Shown here piece by piece: positions 43,907 through 54,800 of a stretch of DNA of 64,000 bases. The notes beneath the pieces were generated by a model, which worked only from the letters and a program-made list of their open reading frames with translations, was not told where the DNA came from and made no database searches. The stretch's first letter is position 1, and every line of letters begins with the position of its first letter. Source of the DNA: Ursus arctos (Eukaryota; Chordata; Mammalia; Carnivora; Ursidae); the NCBI RefSeq assembly GCF_023065955.2, contig NW_026622985.1:73025931-73089930 (forward strand), in the 5' to 3' direction. The position numbers and the translations under genes were made by a program.

Positions 43907-44073
43907 TTTTTTTTTTTTTTTTAAGGTTTTTATTTATTAGAGCACAAGCAGGGAAAGGAACAGTGGAAGAGGAAGAAGCAGACTCCCTGGATGTGGGGCT
44001 TGATCCCAGGACCCTGGGACCATGACCCGAGCCAAAGGCAGATGCTTAGCCAGCTGAGCCACCCAGACACTCC
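43907..44073 (-). mobile_element. Can-SINE (SINEC), internally shortened
   Basis: The T tail is at 43907-43922, then AAGGTTTTTATTTATTAGAG. It has GGACCCTGGGACCATGACC and the head GAGCCACCCAGACACTCC. The purine block is shorter than in other copies. A perfect duplication TGGGGCATATTTTC lies at 43893-43906 and 44074-44087. A minus frame at 43937-44224 crosses it and is not a gene. Confidence 0.95.
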
Positions 44074-44087
44074 TGGGGCATATTTTC

Positions 44088-44689
44088 ATTAAACTTTTGT
44101 GCACACACACACACACACACACAATTTTATATCCAGTGCTTGGGAAAATAATAACCAGTTTTAAATCTCTAACATTAGAAAATACAATTTGCTTTGCAAC
44201 ATATAAAGGAACATATTTTGGCAAGTATGGGGGCCACTTTCACATCTTCCCAGTGCTTATTACACATTTTAATGATTCTTAAATGTTTACAGATAGTACT
44301 TGCATTATAAACTGTTAGGTATATTTTGACCTTAAAATATGATGCATGGGAAGGAATAAAAGGGTTCTTTTACCCTTCATTTTTTTCCTTTTATTAAATT
44401 ATTCATTTGAGATCAGGGAAAAAACATGAAGCATGACCTGATTTCTAAGAGCTTTTTATGAAGTAGAAATCTTACAGTAGGTGTTATAATTCTGTGTATC
44501 ATTACAATATAACATCTACTTTACGTGATCTTAAATTGATTTTATTATCAAACATATGAATGATACCTAACACCATTTTTAATTATGTGATACATTTTAA
44601 TTTTAATTTCTTTTATTTCATTTTTCTTTTATTTTTTTAATTTGTTTTGTAGTGTTGCTTCCTTTTGGGTGCCTTTCTAGACTTCACAA
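44088..44689. other. Unique AT-rich DNA with a (CA)n
   Basis: It contains (CA)11 at 44101-44122. Nothing else is recognised. Confidence 0.5.
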
Positions 44690-45010
44690 TGTATCTATTA
44701 GTCAAGTGTCTGTCATCCCTAGTGTCTATATTGTTGTGTAATTTATTATTCACTTAACAATGTATAATTAACATTTCCCCATATAATTAAATATTTTTCT
44801 ATATTGTCATGCTGGTTAGAAATTACAGATACCTCAAGTCTTTACCTATTTAAAAAATTGCTATACTAAGCAATATTAGAATTAAATAATTAAATACAAT
44901 TATTTATGGCAGACAGATTTCTAAAAACTGAATTGCTGCTTCCAAGAGCTTGAACGGTTTTGAAATATATGTATATATATTGCTCTTTTGCCTGCCAAAT
45001 ATGTTTTAAG
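44690..45010 (-). repeat. Old LINE-1 3' region fragment
   Basis: The reversed word order resembles old mammalian LINE-1 3' UTR: ATTAACATTTCCCCATATAA, TGCTATACTAAGCAATATTA, ATTTCTAAAAACTGAATTGC, TTGCTCTTTTGCCTGCCAAA. It is strongly decayed. Confidence 0.48.
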
Positions 45011-45078
45011 TAATTATATCTCAACCAGCTGGTTGTAAAGTTGGCCATTTTCTGAATGCAGTACTGGGATAAGAGTTC

Positions 45079-45129
45079 GTGTGTGAGTGTGTGTGTGTGT
45101 GTGTGTGTGGTGTGCGTGTGTATGTGTGT
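45079..45129. repeat. (TG)n microsatellite, interrupted
   Basis: TG tract of about 25 units with GA, GG and CG interruptions. Confidence 0.93.
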
Positions 45130-45264
45130 TTATTCTTTTAACAGTAAAATAATGACAATGACGTGGTAGAAGCGATAATTGAAAGTGAACACTAATACAT
45201 TTTGTAAAAGCAAACTAGAAAAAATATACATTGAGAACTGTTCTAGAAGTAATACGAAACATCT

Positions 45265-45375
45265 GTGATTATTCATTCATTCAGCATTCATTCACTTTGT
45301 GAAAAATTGTTTATTGAACACAGGGTGTATTCCAGACACTGTGCTGGATGACTGGGATATAAGGGTCAGTGAGCC
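45265..45375 (-). repeat. LINE-2 3' end fragment
   Basis: ATTCATTCATTCAGCATTCA, GTTTATTGAACACAGGGTGT, CCAGACACTGTGCTGGATGA and GGGATATAAGGGTCAGTGAG follow the reversed LINE-2 3' end. Confidence 0.55.
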
Positions 45376-46359
45376 ATGACCGCAGCCTTGCACCTTCTGC
45401 AGAGCATACTTCCATAGAGCAGGTCCATTTCTGTAAAACATTGCTGCCGGCAATGCCAGAACAAAGTGTCATGCAAGTGAGTGAGTGGGGAAGTTGGTGC
45501 AGTGTCTATATTGTAGACAGTAAAAGACAGTACTGGAGCTGGCTCTAGTAGTATGAGGAGGAGTTTATAGAAAAATGAGGGAAAAAAATAAAAATAAACC
45601 AATACAAATGTATATAATGAAGATAATGAACAGGTATTTGCTTGTTTGTTTTTTCAGAAAGAGAAGTGAGGTTCGGGGTCCACCTTGGGGAATATGGAGT
45701 GACCCATGCCTTGCTAAAAAGTTCTGATAATTAGTGTAAAAATCAAGCAAAAGAGGTTTTTAAATAAAGGAGTGGTAAACTGTTTGTATAATAAAAATAC
45801 TCCTAAGGCAGTGTAGAGTATGGACCAGAGTGGAAGAGAAACTGGTGGCAAGGAAACAATGGAATAGGCTACATGATGGAAGCCATGTCTTAGTGGTGGC
45901 AGCCATGGAGAGAAGCTCAGTGAAGGTGTCCACAGGATGTGCTGGTTGAAGAGGAAGGAGGAGAGTAAAGGTCTGAGGTTGCAAAGAAACATTACAGAAT
46001 AAGCTCCTGTCCCAGTTGACTCCCTGTGTCTAATGTACCATCCTCTGCTGGGACCCCCATCCTGAGATAAAAGGATTCCAGAGACCCGAGAGAACTAGTG
46101 AATGCCCTGAGTTCATGGGTGACAACTCAAAGATGAGGAGCTATAGCTTTCATCAGATTCTCTTCTCAGATCCCTGGGTATGTTTAAAAATTGTAAGCTG
46201 ACGTGTTTATAGGTACTTTTCTAGGGAGAAAGACTCCATGCTTTCATTAGCTCCGTTTAGTAGATTATAACACCAGATTGCTGAAAACCAATGACCTATC
46301 TGAATACACTTGTATTTTCCCAAATTTTGTTTGTATTTAGGTCCAGTCTTTAGGGCAGG
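45376..46359. other. Unique DNA, no gene seen
   Basis: Four minus-strand frames of 61-92 codons stack at 45366-45992, two overlapping in different frames. None has a recognisable domain and no splice context is evident. No repeat family is recognised. Confidence 0.5.
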
Positions 46360-46560
46360 GCTATAGGGCAGTGTGACAGAAAATACATGGCAAAATTGGC
46401 AGAATTTCTTAAACTTTCTTAACTGCAATTTCTTCACTTAGAAAATGGGGAGAGTAACATCTAGTTCAAATAGGAGGATATTAAGTAAGAACTTACTAGC
46501 CTAGCAGTTAGTAGAGTGGCTGGCTAATAGAAGACACTCAGTAAGTGGTAACAATAATGA
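46360..46560 (+). repeat. MIR SINE fragment
   Basis: CAATTTCTTCACTTAGAAAA, TGGGGAGAGTAACATCTAG, GTTAGTAGAGTGGCTGGCTA and GACACTCAGTAAGTGGTAAC follow the MIR 3' half. Confidence 0.56.
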
Positions 46561-47433
46561 ATAGTTATTTTCATTATATTTAATAAATAGGAGTGATAAG
46601 CTTCATCTCACTTCCCCTTCCCTCCACCGTGCCTTTACTTATGACTCCATCTAAACTCGGTCTCATCCTCTTTTGAGTTCTTTGCTTGTGCTTCCTTTTG
46701 ACATCTACTTTACTTTAACCGAATTATAATATATATGTCTTTGCCTTATCTGGCCTACTCAAGATAAGGATATTCATATTGTATTACCTTTAGTGTTGGC
46801 TGTTGTGCATTCTACATAGTATAAACACAGTATTTTAAATATTTTATATACAACATGATATGTAATATTTTAATAGAATGCTTGGTTCGCTGGTAACAAT
46901 CAAGTATTTATCCATACCATATTATCTTCTTGATAACACAGTGGATTCTGGGAAGAGTCTATGGTATATTTGTTGTGCTTACGCTACATTAGAGAAAAAA
47001 ATATAGTGTCTCTCACACTTAAAAACTTGGGTTTTACAAAAAATAAATAATAGATTTCCTGTGACTTATGTATATGATATAAAACCTGAATCTTTATGCA
47101 GTGTTGTACGTATTGTATTAAAATAGCCCATATTTGCTAAAACCTCATGTAACTCAACATCTGGACAAACTTAGCAACAAATAATGTATGTATAGTTCAA
47201 AGATTTAGTTTTTTATAATTCTTCTTATTCCTCACATAATAATTTTCATGTATATTTTGCCAATAGGGTAATTTATCCCTAGCTAATTACATGAATTAAA
47301 AATTTAATAAGGCTGTGTTTATGAAACATTATCAACTCAATTATATTATCTCAGAATATCATATAGCACCTCAGTGAGCAGCAGTAAAAATAGAGGTCAA
47401 GCATTTTGATTGTCTTAACATAACTATTCTGTT
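46561..47433. other. Unique AT-rich DNA
   Basis: No gene or clear repeat. The CT-rich patch 46600-46640 might be a trace of LINE-2 but is too weak to call. Confidence 0.5.
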
Positions 47434-47444
47434 TCGATTTTTTT

Positions 47445-47640
47445 AAAAGATTTTATTTATTTATTTGACAGAGAGAGAGGCAGCCAGTGAGAGAGGGAAC
47501 ACAAGCAGGGGGAGTGGGAGAGGAAGAAGCAGGCTTCCTGCTGAGCAAGGAGCCGGAGATGCGGGGCCCGATCCCAGGACCCTGGGATCATGCCCTGAGC
47601 CGAAGGCAGATGCTTAATGACTGAGCCACCCAGGCACCCC
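47445..47640 (-). mobile_element. Can-SINE (SINEC)
   Basis: The tail AAAAGATTTTATTTATTTAT is on the left. AGGCAGCCAGTGAGAGAGGG, CAGGACCCTGGGATCATGCC and the head GAGCCACCCAGGCACCCC follow. Flanks TCGATTTTTTT (47434-47444 and from 47641) are the duplication. The frame at 47457-47681 is antisense read-through. Confidence 0.95.
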
Positions 47641-47712
47641 TCGATTTTTTTTAAGTTACATGTGAATACAATAATTTTCAATATTAAAAATTATGCTATT
47701 TTAAAATATCTA

Positions 47713-47892
47713 GGGGTGCCTGGGTGACTCAGTCAGTTAAGCATCTGCCTTGGGCTCAGGTCATGATCCAGCCCCACATCATGCTCCTTGCTCAGCAGGG
47801 AGTCTGCTTCTCCCTCTCTCTTCGCCCTTCCCCTAATGGTTCTCTCTCTCTTTCTCTCTCCCCAATAAATAAATAAAATCTTTAAAAAAGAT
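47713..47892 (+). mobile_element. Can-SINE (SINEC) with central deletion
   Basis: The head is GGGGTGCCTGGGTGACTCAG, and the right part is CTCAGCAGGGAGTCTGCTTC, CT-rich block and AAATAAATAAAATC. After GGTCATGATC it jumps to CAGCCCCACATC, so about 15 bases of the middle are missing. A 10-bp duplication AAAATATCTA flanks it (47703-47712 and 47893-47902). It stands head to head with the minus-strand SINE 72 bp to the left. Confidence 0.95.
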
Positions 47893-48094
47893 AAAATATC
47901 TAAATTCAAAAGGTTGTAGAAAAAAGAAATCACTGTGGGCTTACTGGAAAGAATGTAAAGAAACATTTTATAAAGCACATAGCAAACAAGTGACAACTGG
48001 TGGTTCAATAAAGCAAACGCCTGTCAAACAACAACTTTCCAGAATCACCAGAACTAAGTGGGGCAACCCTTCCATGTGCTTAGAGGGCTCTGTG

Positions 48095-48270
48095 TTTATT
48101 TCTCATAACACCTATCAGGCTCTATTTCAGTCATCTATTGACTTGTCTGTCTTTCCCATCAGATTGAAATACATTCTTTTCAAACCATCTTTAGGCTCCC
48201 AAAGCCTATTGAGTATCTGGCACATGAAAAGCAATAAATTGTTTATGGAATCAATTAGTGAAGTAAATAA
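48095..48270 (+). repeat. LINE-2 3' end fragment
   Basis: CTTTCCCATCAGATTGAAAT, TGAGTATCTGGCACATGAAA and AGCAATAAATTGTTTATGG fit the LINE-2 terminal region. It is decayed. Confidence 0.5.
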
Positions 48271-48302
48271 TTATTCAATTAATTAAATGACTACTGTATT
48301 TT

Positions 48303-48664
48303 CCAGTGATTTTCAGACTTTAATGTGCATAATAATTACCTTCCAGAGCTTAGTTTTAAAATGCAGATTCCAGGGCACCTGGGTAGCGCAGTCGTTAAGT
48401 GTCTGCCTTCAGCTCAGGGCGTGATCCCGGCATTCCGGGATCGAGCCCCATGTCAGGCTCCTCCGCTGGGGGCCTGCTTCTTCCTCTCCCACTCCTCTGC
48501 TGTGTTCCCTCTCTCACTGGCTGTCTCCCTGTCACATAAATAAATAAAATCTTTAAAATAAAATAAAATGCAGATTCCTTACTACTCCACACATAGATTT
48601 GAACTCAGTAGGTTATGCAGCCTGAGCAAGTGCATCTTAGCAAGGACACCAGTGTTTCTGATTC
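48303..48664 (-). repeat. MER5A-type hAT-Charlie element, split by a SINE
   Basis: The left piece 48303-48371 reads CCAGTGATTTTCAGACTTTA, ATGTGCATAATAATTACC and AAATGCAGATTCC. The right piece 48579-48664 reads GAACTCAGTAGGTTATG, GCCTGAGCAAGTGCATCTTA and CAAGGACACCAG. Together they follow MER5A in reverse. The SINE at 48372-48563 interrupts it, so MER5A is older. It is non-autonomous with no transposase. Confidence 0.72.
48372..48563 (+). mobile_element. Can-SINE (SINEC), bear/seal-like type, inside MER5A
   Basis: AGGGCACCTGGGTAGCGCAG, TCGTTAAGTGTCTGCC, GATCGAGCCCCATGTCAGGC, CTCTCACTGGCTGTCTCC and an AAATAAATAAAATC tail. A perfect 15-bp duplication TAAAATGCAGATTCC flanks it (48357-48371 and 48564-48578). 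Frames on both strands across it are SINE-derived. Confidence 0.97.
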
Positions 48665-51090
48665 AGCGCAAAGATCATTTCTTAAGAACATGAATAGAAT
48701 ATCCTCAATGCGATTGAAAATTCTTCTTGACTGAAGTAAACGTTGGCAAAATCACTAAGCTGTTGTTCACTGGTTCTGAATTGACAGAATGAGTGAGGAG
48801 GGGTGCCCTGTGAGAGAAAGCCTGAGACATACTGGCAGAAGTTTGCTCAAACTTTCTCAGGTTCTGTACCTGTTAGATTCGTGAGGTCAGCATTAATAGA
48901 AGGTAAAGCTAAGGACAAACTTGGCAATGTGGGCAGACTGTGGAACAGCCTAAGTATTCAGATAAAGGATGCAGGATTCCAGTTGGGCTGCACTGGGGCC
49001 ACTATCCAAGAGTTCAAACCAAGAAAAAAGCAAGGAGCAAAATCGAGACCAGTAACAGAATAGTATCTCAAGATACAGACCATGCAGGCATATTGACAGC
49101 AGAAAACAGTTTTGAGAGTGACTTCCGATAACTGGACAGACCCATTGCTTCCTCAGTTCCTATTTTAAGTTGACTTTCTCAGTGTCAGTGAATGGGAACT
49201 AGCCATATATGTGCTGTTCTCAGAGCTGGATTTGCTTCTTAGGCATTGACCATGGCAGAAGGTTAGATCTTTTAAAGCATTTCTACTTTCAGATTCAGCA
49301 CAGAATCTTTAAAAAATACTGTTTGGGTTCTTGAACTCTAAGCCAGATCTAATAAATCAGTATCTTCAGGGAGCACACAATGGGAGTTGATTTATGAATG
49401 CTCTTGAGGTGATTCAGATGATTGGCCTGGTTGTGGGAGCCATGACTTTGAAAAACTTCATAGATATTTCATTCATGAAAAATGTGTTACTGTATTTATA
49501 AGGAGTCATATCCCCCAGTTCCCATCTTTAACTATATGTTTCTGCCTCTTCCGCACATCCCCTCTCCTCATCTGTCTCATAGTAGCCCCCTGTCCAAAAT
49601 TGTTTTGCCATAGACGTGCTTTTTTTGAGCTATTCTAACTGTAATAGTAATTTCATCTATTCCCTTTTCCAGCAATTTTCAGTCTAAAAATTTCTTTTTC
49701 TCTTCTTTTTTCCTCCTCTGTACAATTTATACCCTAAAGCACATTCAGATTGCATGTCAAAATGTCATATGCACCCCTCCCACCTTTTTATGAATACCCA
49801 CATAGGTAGCACATCAGCTGGGCTACATTTCTAAAATAATTAGGGTCCAGTGACTCCATGTCTGAACAAGTGAGCGAGGTCATTATTCATCTAAAAATGT
49901 AAGATAAAAGTTAAAAACAATTGAGAAAGTTGCTTTAAAAACTGGAAGATGGGTTTAGACTAGAGCAGAACGCCTAAGACATTTTACATCCTGACTTGTT
50001 TTAACAAGATTCTACTGCTTTGTAATTCATTTATAGAATGGTTATAGCCTCCCATTGGCTCAGTGCTCCCATTTATTCAGCAACTGTAAATAATAGCCAT
50101 CAGCAAAGCTTTTGAAATCTTCAGATGAAAGGAACTAAATTAAGGAAGCTTCCCAAGTGCATCCCATCCCCACAAAATGAATGCTGACTAGAACACAGAA
50201 GCAAGGAACAGCAAGTACAGCCTGGTGATCTTAGCAACCTCATGCAGTCCAGCTTTTGAGACTACCAGGAATGTTCATTTTCTGTGTGCTGAGGGTTGGC
50301 TTTTCTAATAGTTTTTTTTTTTTTTCTCAATCGTAACAGGGTATAGTGGATTTATCTTAAGATGTGAGAGATATTGAAGAAGGCAATATCAAATCAGCTA
50401 CATTATGCGGATTAATACTGCAGTAATTTCTTTCTTTGGTTATTGCAAAGCAGGTTGCTATTTTAAAGCTATTAGTCACATGCTACTGTACCTGAGAGTG
50501 AAATTGTTCATTTCCATCCAAAGATGCTTCATTTTGTTGCTTAACAGGAGAAATTTCGATAAATACATTTCAGCATTTTTTTAATGCTCCCAGGGACTTA
50601 AAATGTACCTGCAATTTACAAATTTTTATATAGATTACATTTTGTCAAAGAGTTTGTTTATATAATTACATATTTTAAATTATTAGATCAAAGAGCTTAC
50701 AGTAAATGAGGTTATAATCTTAATAAAGTGCTTTGTAAAATCTTCTTGTGATGCGATTGTTATGGAACCAGTGCTCACTCCTCTGGGCCCACAGTGTTTA
50801 ATTAGACCAGTGTGATAAATAAAGTTGGAAAGCATTACTTGAAATACAGAATCTACCTAACTCAGGTAACAGTGAATTTGTAGTCTAAAAAATTTGTGTT
50901 AGATCTCTTTGTCATTTAATCACTTTGTTAAATCTGATAATGTCAATATTCAGTATTGGGGAATGCAGTCAACAAAAAACCATGTTGCCTACTGAGATTA
51001 AGTAACTGTTGGGGCATTGTGTGGGATATAAGAAATGTAGACATACTCTTAGCCTTCCAGAATCTCAAAGTGCATTTGGTCAGACCAGGA

Positions 51091-51092
<2 letters not shown>
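48665..51092. other. Unique DNA, no gene seen, candidate conserved element
   Basis: The frame at 48803-49063 (86 codons) overlaps another at 48940-49131, and neither has a recognised domain. 50440-50840 looks like constrained unique DNA; see findings. A T13 run lies at about 50313-50325. Confidence 0.5.

Positions 51093-51138
<46 letters not shown>
51093..51138. repeat. Pure (AC)23 microsatellite
   Basis: Twenty-three uninterrupted AC units. The His-Thr and Cys-Val repeats in frames across it are artefacts. Confidence 0.97.
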
Positions 51139-51140
<2 letters not shown>

Positions 51141-51399
51141 GATACCTATATATATGAATAAGATAGATAAGATATATGGCATTTATTTTCAGTAACCCAC
51201 ATCTCCCATTCCCTGTTTTCATACACTTGAGTTTACAGTTATTTATACCATATAGCATCTCGTGTTCTACAGCTTTAAATTATTATTTAAATTCATGAAC
51301 TTTTTGTACTTCAGAGATTTGTTTGCTTGTTTTTTGCTGTTTGTTTTCGAGGTATTGTGGATAAAAGAAAATCCTTTTAAGTGCTAAAGTGTTCATTTT

Positions 51400-51604
51400 A
51401 TTTTTTTAAAAGATTTATTTGAGAGAGAGAGAGAGCAGGAGAGAAAGAGAGAGAGAGCACATGAGGAGGGGGGAGGGGTAAAGAGAGAGGGAGAAGGAGA
51501 TTCCCTGCTGAGCAGGGAGCCCAGTGGAGGACTCTGTCCCAGAACCCTGGGATCATGACCTGAGCCCAAGGCAGACATTTAACTGACTGAGCCACCCAGG
51601 TGCC
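51400..51604 (-). mobile_element. Can-SINE (SINEC) with expanded GA block
   Basis: The tail AAAAGATTTATTTGAGAGAG is on the left. The GA-rich block (GAGAGAGAGAGAGCAGGAGA and on) is longer than usual. GAACCCTGGGATCATGACC and the head GAGCCACCCAGGTGCCC follow. Flanks CTAAAGTGTTCATTTT (51384-51399) and CTAAAGTGTTCCTTTT (51605-51620) differ by one base. Confidence 0.95.
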
Positions 51605-51620
51605 CTAAAGTGTTCCTTTT

Positions 51621-52562
51621 GTTTCAAATTATCATTTTATTTTAGGATGTAAGCATTTTTAAATGTACAGTTTACTTCTCTGACTTCTTAAAAGAAATAA
51701 ATTAAGTATATTTTTAATCTATTCAAAGGCATTATTATGTGCATCGGTGTTTGTGATATTCCCAAAATGAAAATGTCAATATAGAATGGGTATGATGGAA
51801 ATCCCTGGGTTTCCTGGAAAAAAATGCCTTATTGATTTACTTTTATGTCATTTTTTTTCTCCTAAATATGTGTGAAGCAGTTAGGTGATTTTCTGTGCAC
51901 TTTCTGCCAAATTACTACTAAATTAATAAGTGGCTCAAAGGCTAAAAGCATACTTCTTCCAAGGGGTAATTTCAATTTATAGAAAGCTATCAACTTTATT
52001 ATTGATATCAATAATCCTGAATTTGTCCGTATCTTTGAAATGTCATCTCAGAATTCTTCATTGCCAATATGAAGGATCACCTCCAGCATTACAGTATTCA
52101 CCCTTTCCTCTATAGGCCTTGCTTCAATTTTGTTCCCAATGTAGGAAGGAGTATTTTTATCTTTTGTAGCTTTTGATAGAGAATTGCATGTTTAGGGGTA
52201 GCAAGCTAGAGTACAGGGCGTATTTTTATGACATATCAAAGATTAATAAAATTAGAAATCCCATAATCTTATGGTAAAAATAAAATAAATAGCTATTTGA
52301 TAATGTAGTGTTATCTTGAGATTCCCTCATTCCTAAATTACAATTTCATTTATTTTGTGAATATTCAAGGAGGTAGCTCTATTAAGAAATGAATCTTCTA
52401 CAAGATTCATGAAACCCTTCTAACGCCTCAAGGTTTTGCTTACTATCTTTGTTTAAATGTCTAATGTAATTATCCCCTTTCAAATGCCAAAGCTCAGTTC
52501 TGTGACTAATACAGCTTAATAAACTGTATCTACTTATTTGTAAAATGCTTTTTTAGAGAGCA
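51621..52562. other. Unique AT-rich DNA
   Basis: The frame at 51930-52115 has no domain. No repeat is recognised. Confidence 0.5.
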
Positions 52563-52978
52563 TGGTAGAAAGAATAATGGTCCCTAAAGATGTCTATATC
52601 TTAATATCCAGAATCTGTGAGTATGTTATGTTCATGGAAAAGAGTTGATAAGGAGATTATCTGTATTATCCTGTTGGACCGAGGGTCCTTACATAGGGAA
52701 AAGGAGGCAGAAGGGTCAGAACCAGAGAGACGGCATCCTGAGAAAGACTCAAATCATTGCTGGGTTTGGTGGTAGAAAGAGGTCATGGATTATGAGAAGC
52801 CTCTAGAAGCTGGAAAGCAAAAGACAATGGGTTTTCCCCTAGAGTCCCAGGAAGGAATGCAGCCTAGTGAGACTCATTTCAGATTTCTGACCTCCAGAAG
52901 TGTAGGATGATAAATTGGAGTTGTTTTCAGCCACTAAGTTTTGGTAATTTGTTACAACAGCAATAGGAAACTGAGACA
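52563..52978 (+). repeat. MLT1-type LTR (ERVL-MaLR), near full length
   Basis: The plus-strand order is AGAATAATGGTCCCTAAAGA, TGTCTATATCTTAATATCC, GAATCTGTGAGTATGTTATG, GAGATTATCTGTATTATCC, GGAGGCAGAAGGGTCAGA, GAAGCCTCTAGAAGCTGG, CATTTCAGATTTCTGACCTC, CAGCCACTAAGTTTTGGTAA and TTGTTACAACAGCAATAGG, ending GAGACA. It is a 416 bp solo LTR with TG...CA ends and no internal sequence beside it. It fits MLT1B-D from memory. Confidence 0.85.
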
Positions 52979-53734
52979 GTTTATACTAGAGTCAAAGACA
53001 GGGTCATTCTTACACTGTTTCATAGAGAGTCAGCCAAACAACATTGTTGAATTCCCATATGTGGGTGAATGTGTGGAGGGGTGCCTCTCTGTAACTTTAC
53101 ATCGTTCATAATCTTTGGGCAGTATAAATAGCTACCCAGGCTGAGGCCTAATGCAGATAGGATAGAAAACATACTTCTGTATAGACATAGCAAGGTTTTC
53201 CTGTATTTACTTTTAAAAGTGAAATTATATAGATCCATCTTCTTATTTTAGTTTATATTCACTCTTCACATGTTATTAGATAACAAATTAGAAATCTTAC
53301 AAATTTTTGCTCTTACTGTAATATTCTTGTTATAATGTATATATGGTGTTCCTTTCTTAGTATTTCTGCTATGGCATACCATTAAACAGGTCATGGTGCC
53401 TATTCTGTATTTTGGCTTAGGATGTCATGATAACGTTGCTTTAAGCCTTCAAGAGGTACAGTAGTGACAGGCCTCAGAGGCTACCGAAGTCCAGTTAGGT
53501 TGGGTGCCACTTATATAGGCTAGACATATGCTAAGAATATATAACATATAAAAATAACTACAATGACCTGGCCATTTGGGGGTTGACCTTGACTCAATCA
53601 AGGGGAAACTCCTCTTTCCACAACCTGAATTCATTATCTGAAACTAATTGAATTCCATAGATGTGAACCATGGAGTTGGAGATTCACTATGGAGTATCTC
53701 AAAATTCCCCTTCAAGCTTATTTACTGCTTGAGC
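52979..53734. other. Unique DNA, no gene seen
   Basis: Minus frames at 53020-53238 and 53449-53634 are unrecognised. Confidence 0.5.
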
Positions 53735-53947
53735 GGAGATTCTCAACCTTGACGTTATTGACATTTGGACCAGATTGTTCTTTATTGTGGGGGGCTATCC
53801 TGTAAGGTTCAGGATGTTTAGAAGTATCCGTGGCCTCTGCCCACTGAATGTCACTAGCAAACCCCTACTCCTGTTGAAACAACCAAGCTTCCAGGTATTA
53901 CCAAATGTCTCCAGTGGGGCAAAATCACTTCTGGTTGGGAACCAATG
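53735..53947 (-). repeat. MER20 (hAT-Charlie MITE)
   Basis: Near full length (213 bp): GAGATTCTCAACCTTGACGT, TATTGACATTTGGACCAGAT, TGTTCTTTATTGTGGGGGGC, CAGGATGTTTAGAAGTATCC, GTGGCCTCTGCCCACTGAAT, ACCAAATGTCTCCAGTGGGG, GCAAAATCACTTCTGGTTGG and GAACCAATG. These are the reversed MER20 blocks, including both inverted ends. It is eutherian-old and has no transposase. Confidence 0.88.
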
Positions 53948-54619
53948 AAATACAGTACTTAAGAATTTAACTTTTTTCTTGCAACTAAGACTTCATTTTC
54001 ATAACCCACTTTGAGTAGCTGTGTTCCGCTTTAACATCCCCTGTCAAATTACCTGCAATTATAGCCAAAAATTACCTCAGAGGTAGCCCCAAATTTAAAT
54101 ACTATACTTTCCCTAGACCTTAGTCACTGTGGTAGGGTCTCTGCTGTGACAATGAAAAATATCCTCCCTTCCTCCTCTCTTTTCATGAGCCAAGTGTGTG
54201 TAAAACCTCCCTGGATAAATATTCTACATTCTATTTTCTTGGGGGGGGGGGTTTACACTCTATGATTTTATCCACTGACATCTGGAGGCTTCTTCCCTGA
54301 TAGCCCCAAACTGATGGATACCCACAGTTTTCTCAGCTGTTAATCTATAGTTTGTCCCGTTCTACTAGATCCTCATTTCTAGCAGTTGGATTTGTTTAAA
54401 AATAACAGTAACAGCAAAAACTTAATTGGTACCCATTCTTATTTCACATATAAACACACACCATCCCCACCACCAACATTTGAGGCCTGAGTACACAATA
54501 AGACTATTTACAAATAACAGAAACTAATTTGAGAAAGCTTAAGTAGAAAAGCAATGCAAAGCAAAAGGGAGAAAAAGCAATTTTGATTAAAAATAAACTG
54601 TCTCAGAAAGTCCAGGCAT
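53948..54619. other. Unique DNA with a G11 run
   Basis: A run of 11 G at 54241-54251. No gene or repeat family is recognised. Confidence 0.5.
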
Positions 54620-54800
54620 GGTGCGCTTGGGTGGCTCAGTTGGTTAAGCCTCTCCCTTTGTCCCAGGTCATGATCTTGGGATCTTGGGATCGAGCCCCAC
54701 ATCAGGCTATCTGCTCAGTGGGGAGTCTGCTTCTCCCTCTCGCTCTTGCTCTAGCTCTTGCACTCTCTCTCAAGTAAATAAATTAAATCTTAAAAAAAAA
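54620..54800 (+). mobile_element. Can-SINE (SINEC)
   Basis: GTGCGCTTGGGTGGCTCAGT, GGTCATGATCTTGGGATC with a short internal duplication of CTTGGGAT, CAGTGGGGAGTCTGCTTC, CT-rich block with CTAGCTCTTGC and an AAGTAAATAAATTAAATC tail. No clear duplication. Frames on both strands here are SINE-derived. Confidence 0.92.

Noticed and set aside
47445..48592. Three clustered similar units considered as a CRISPR-like or satellite array
   Set aside because: They are separate SINE insertions in both orientations, each with its own target duplication.
48803..49131. Basic 86-codon frame, considered as a processed pseudogene
   Set aside because: No family resemblance, no poly-A tail after it, no flanking duplications.
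51093..51138. His-Thr / Cys-Val repeat peptides
   Set aside because: Translation of an AC dinucleotide tract.
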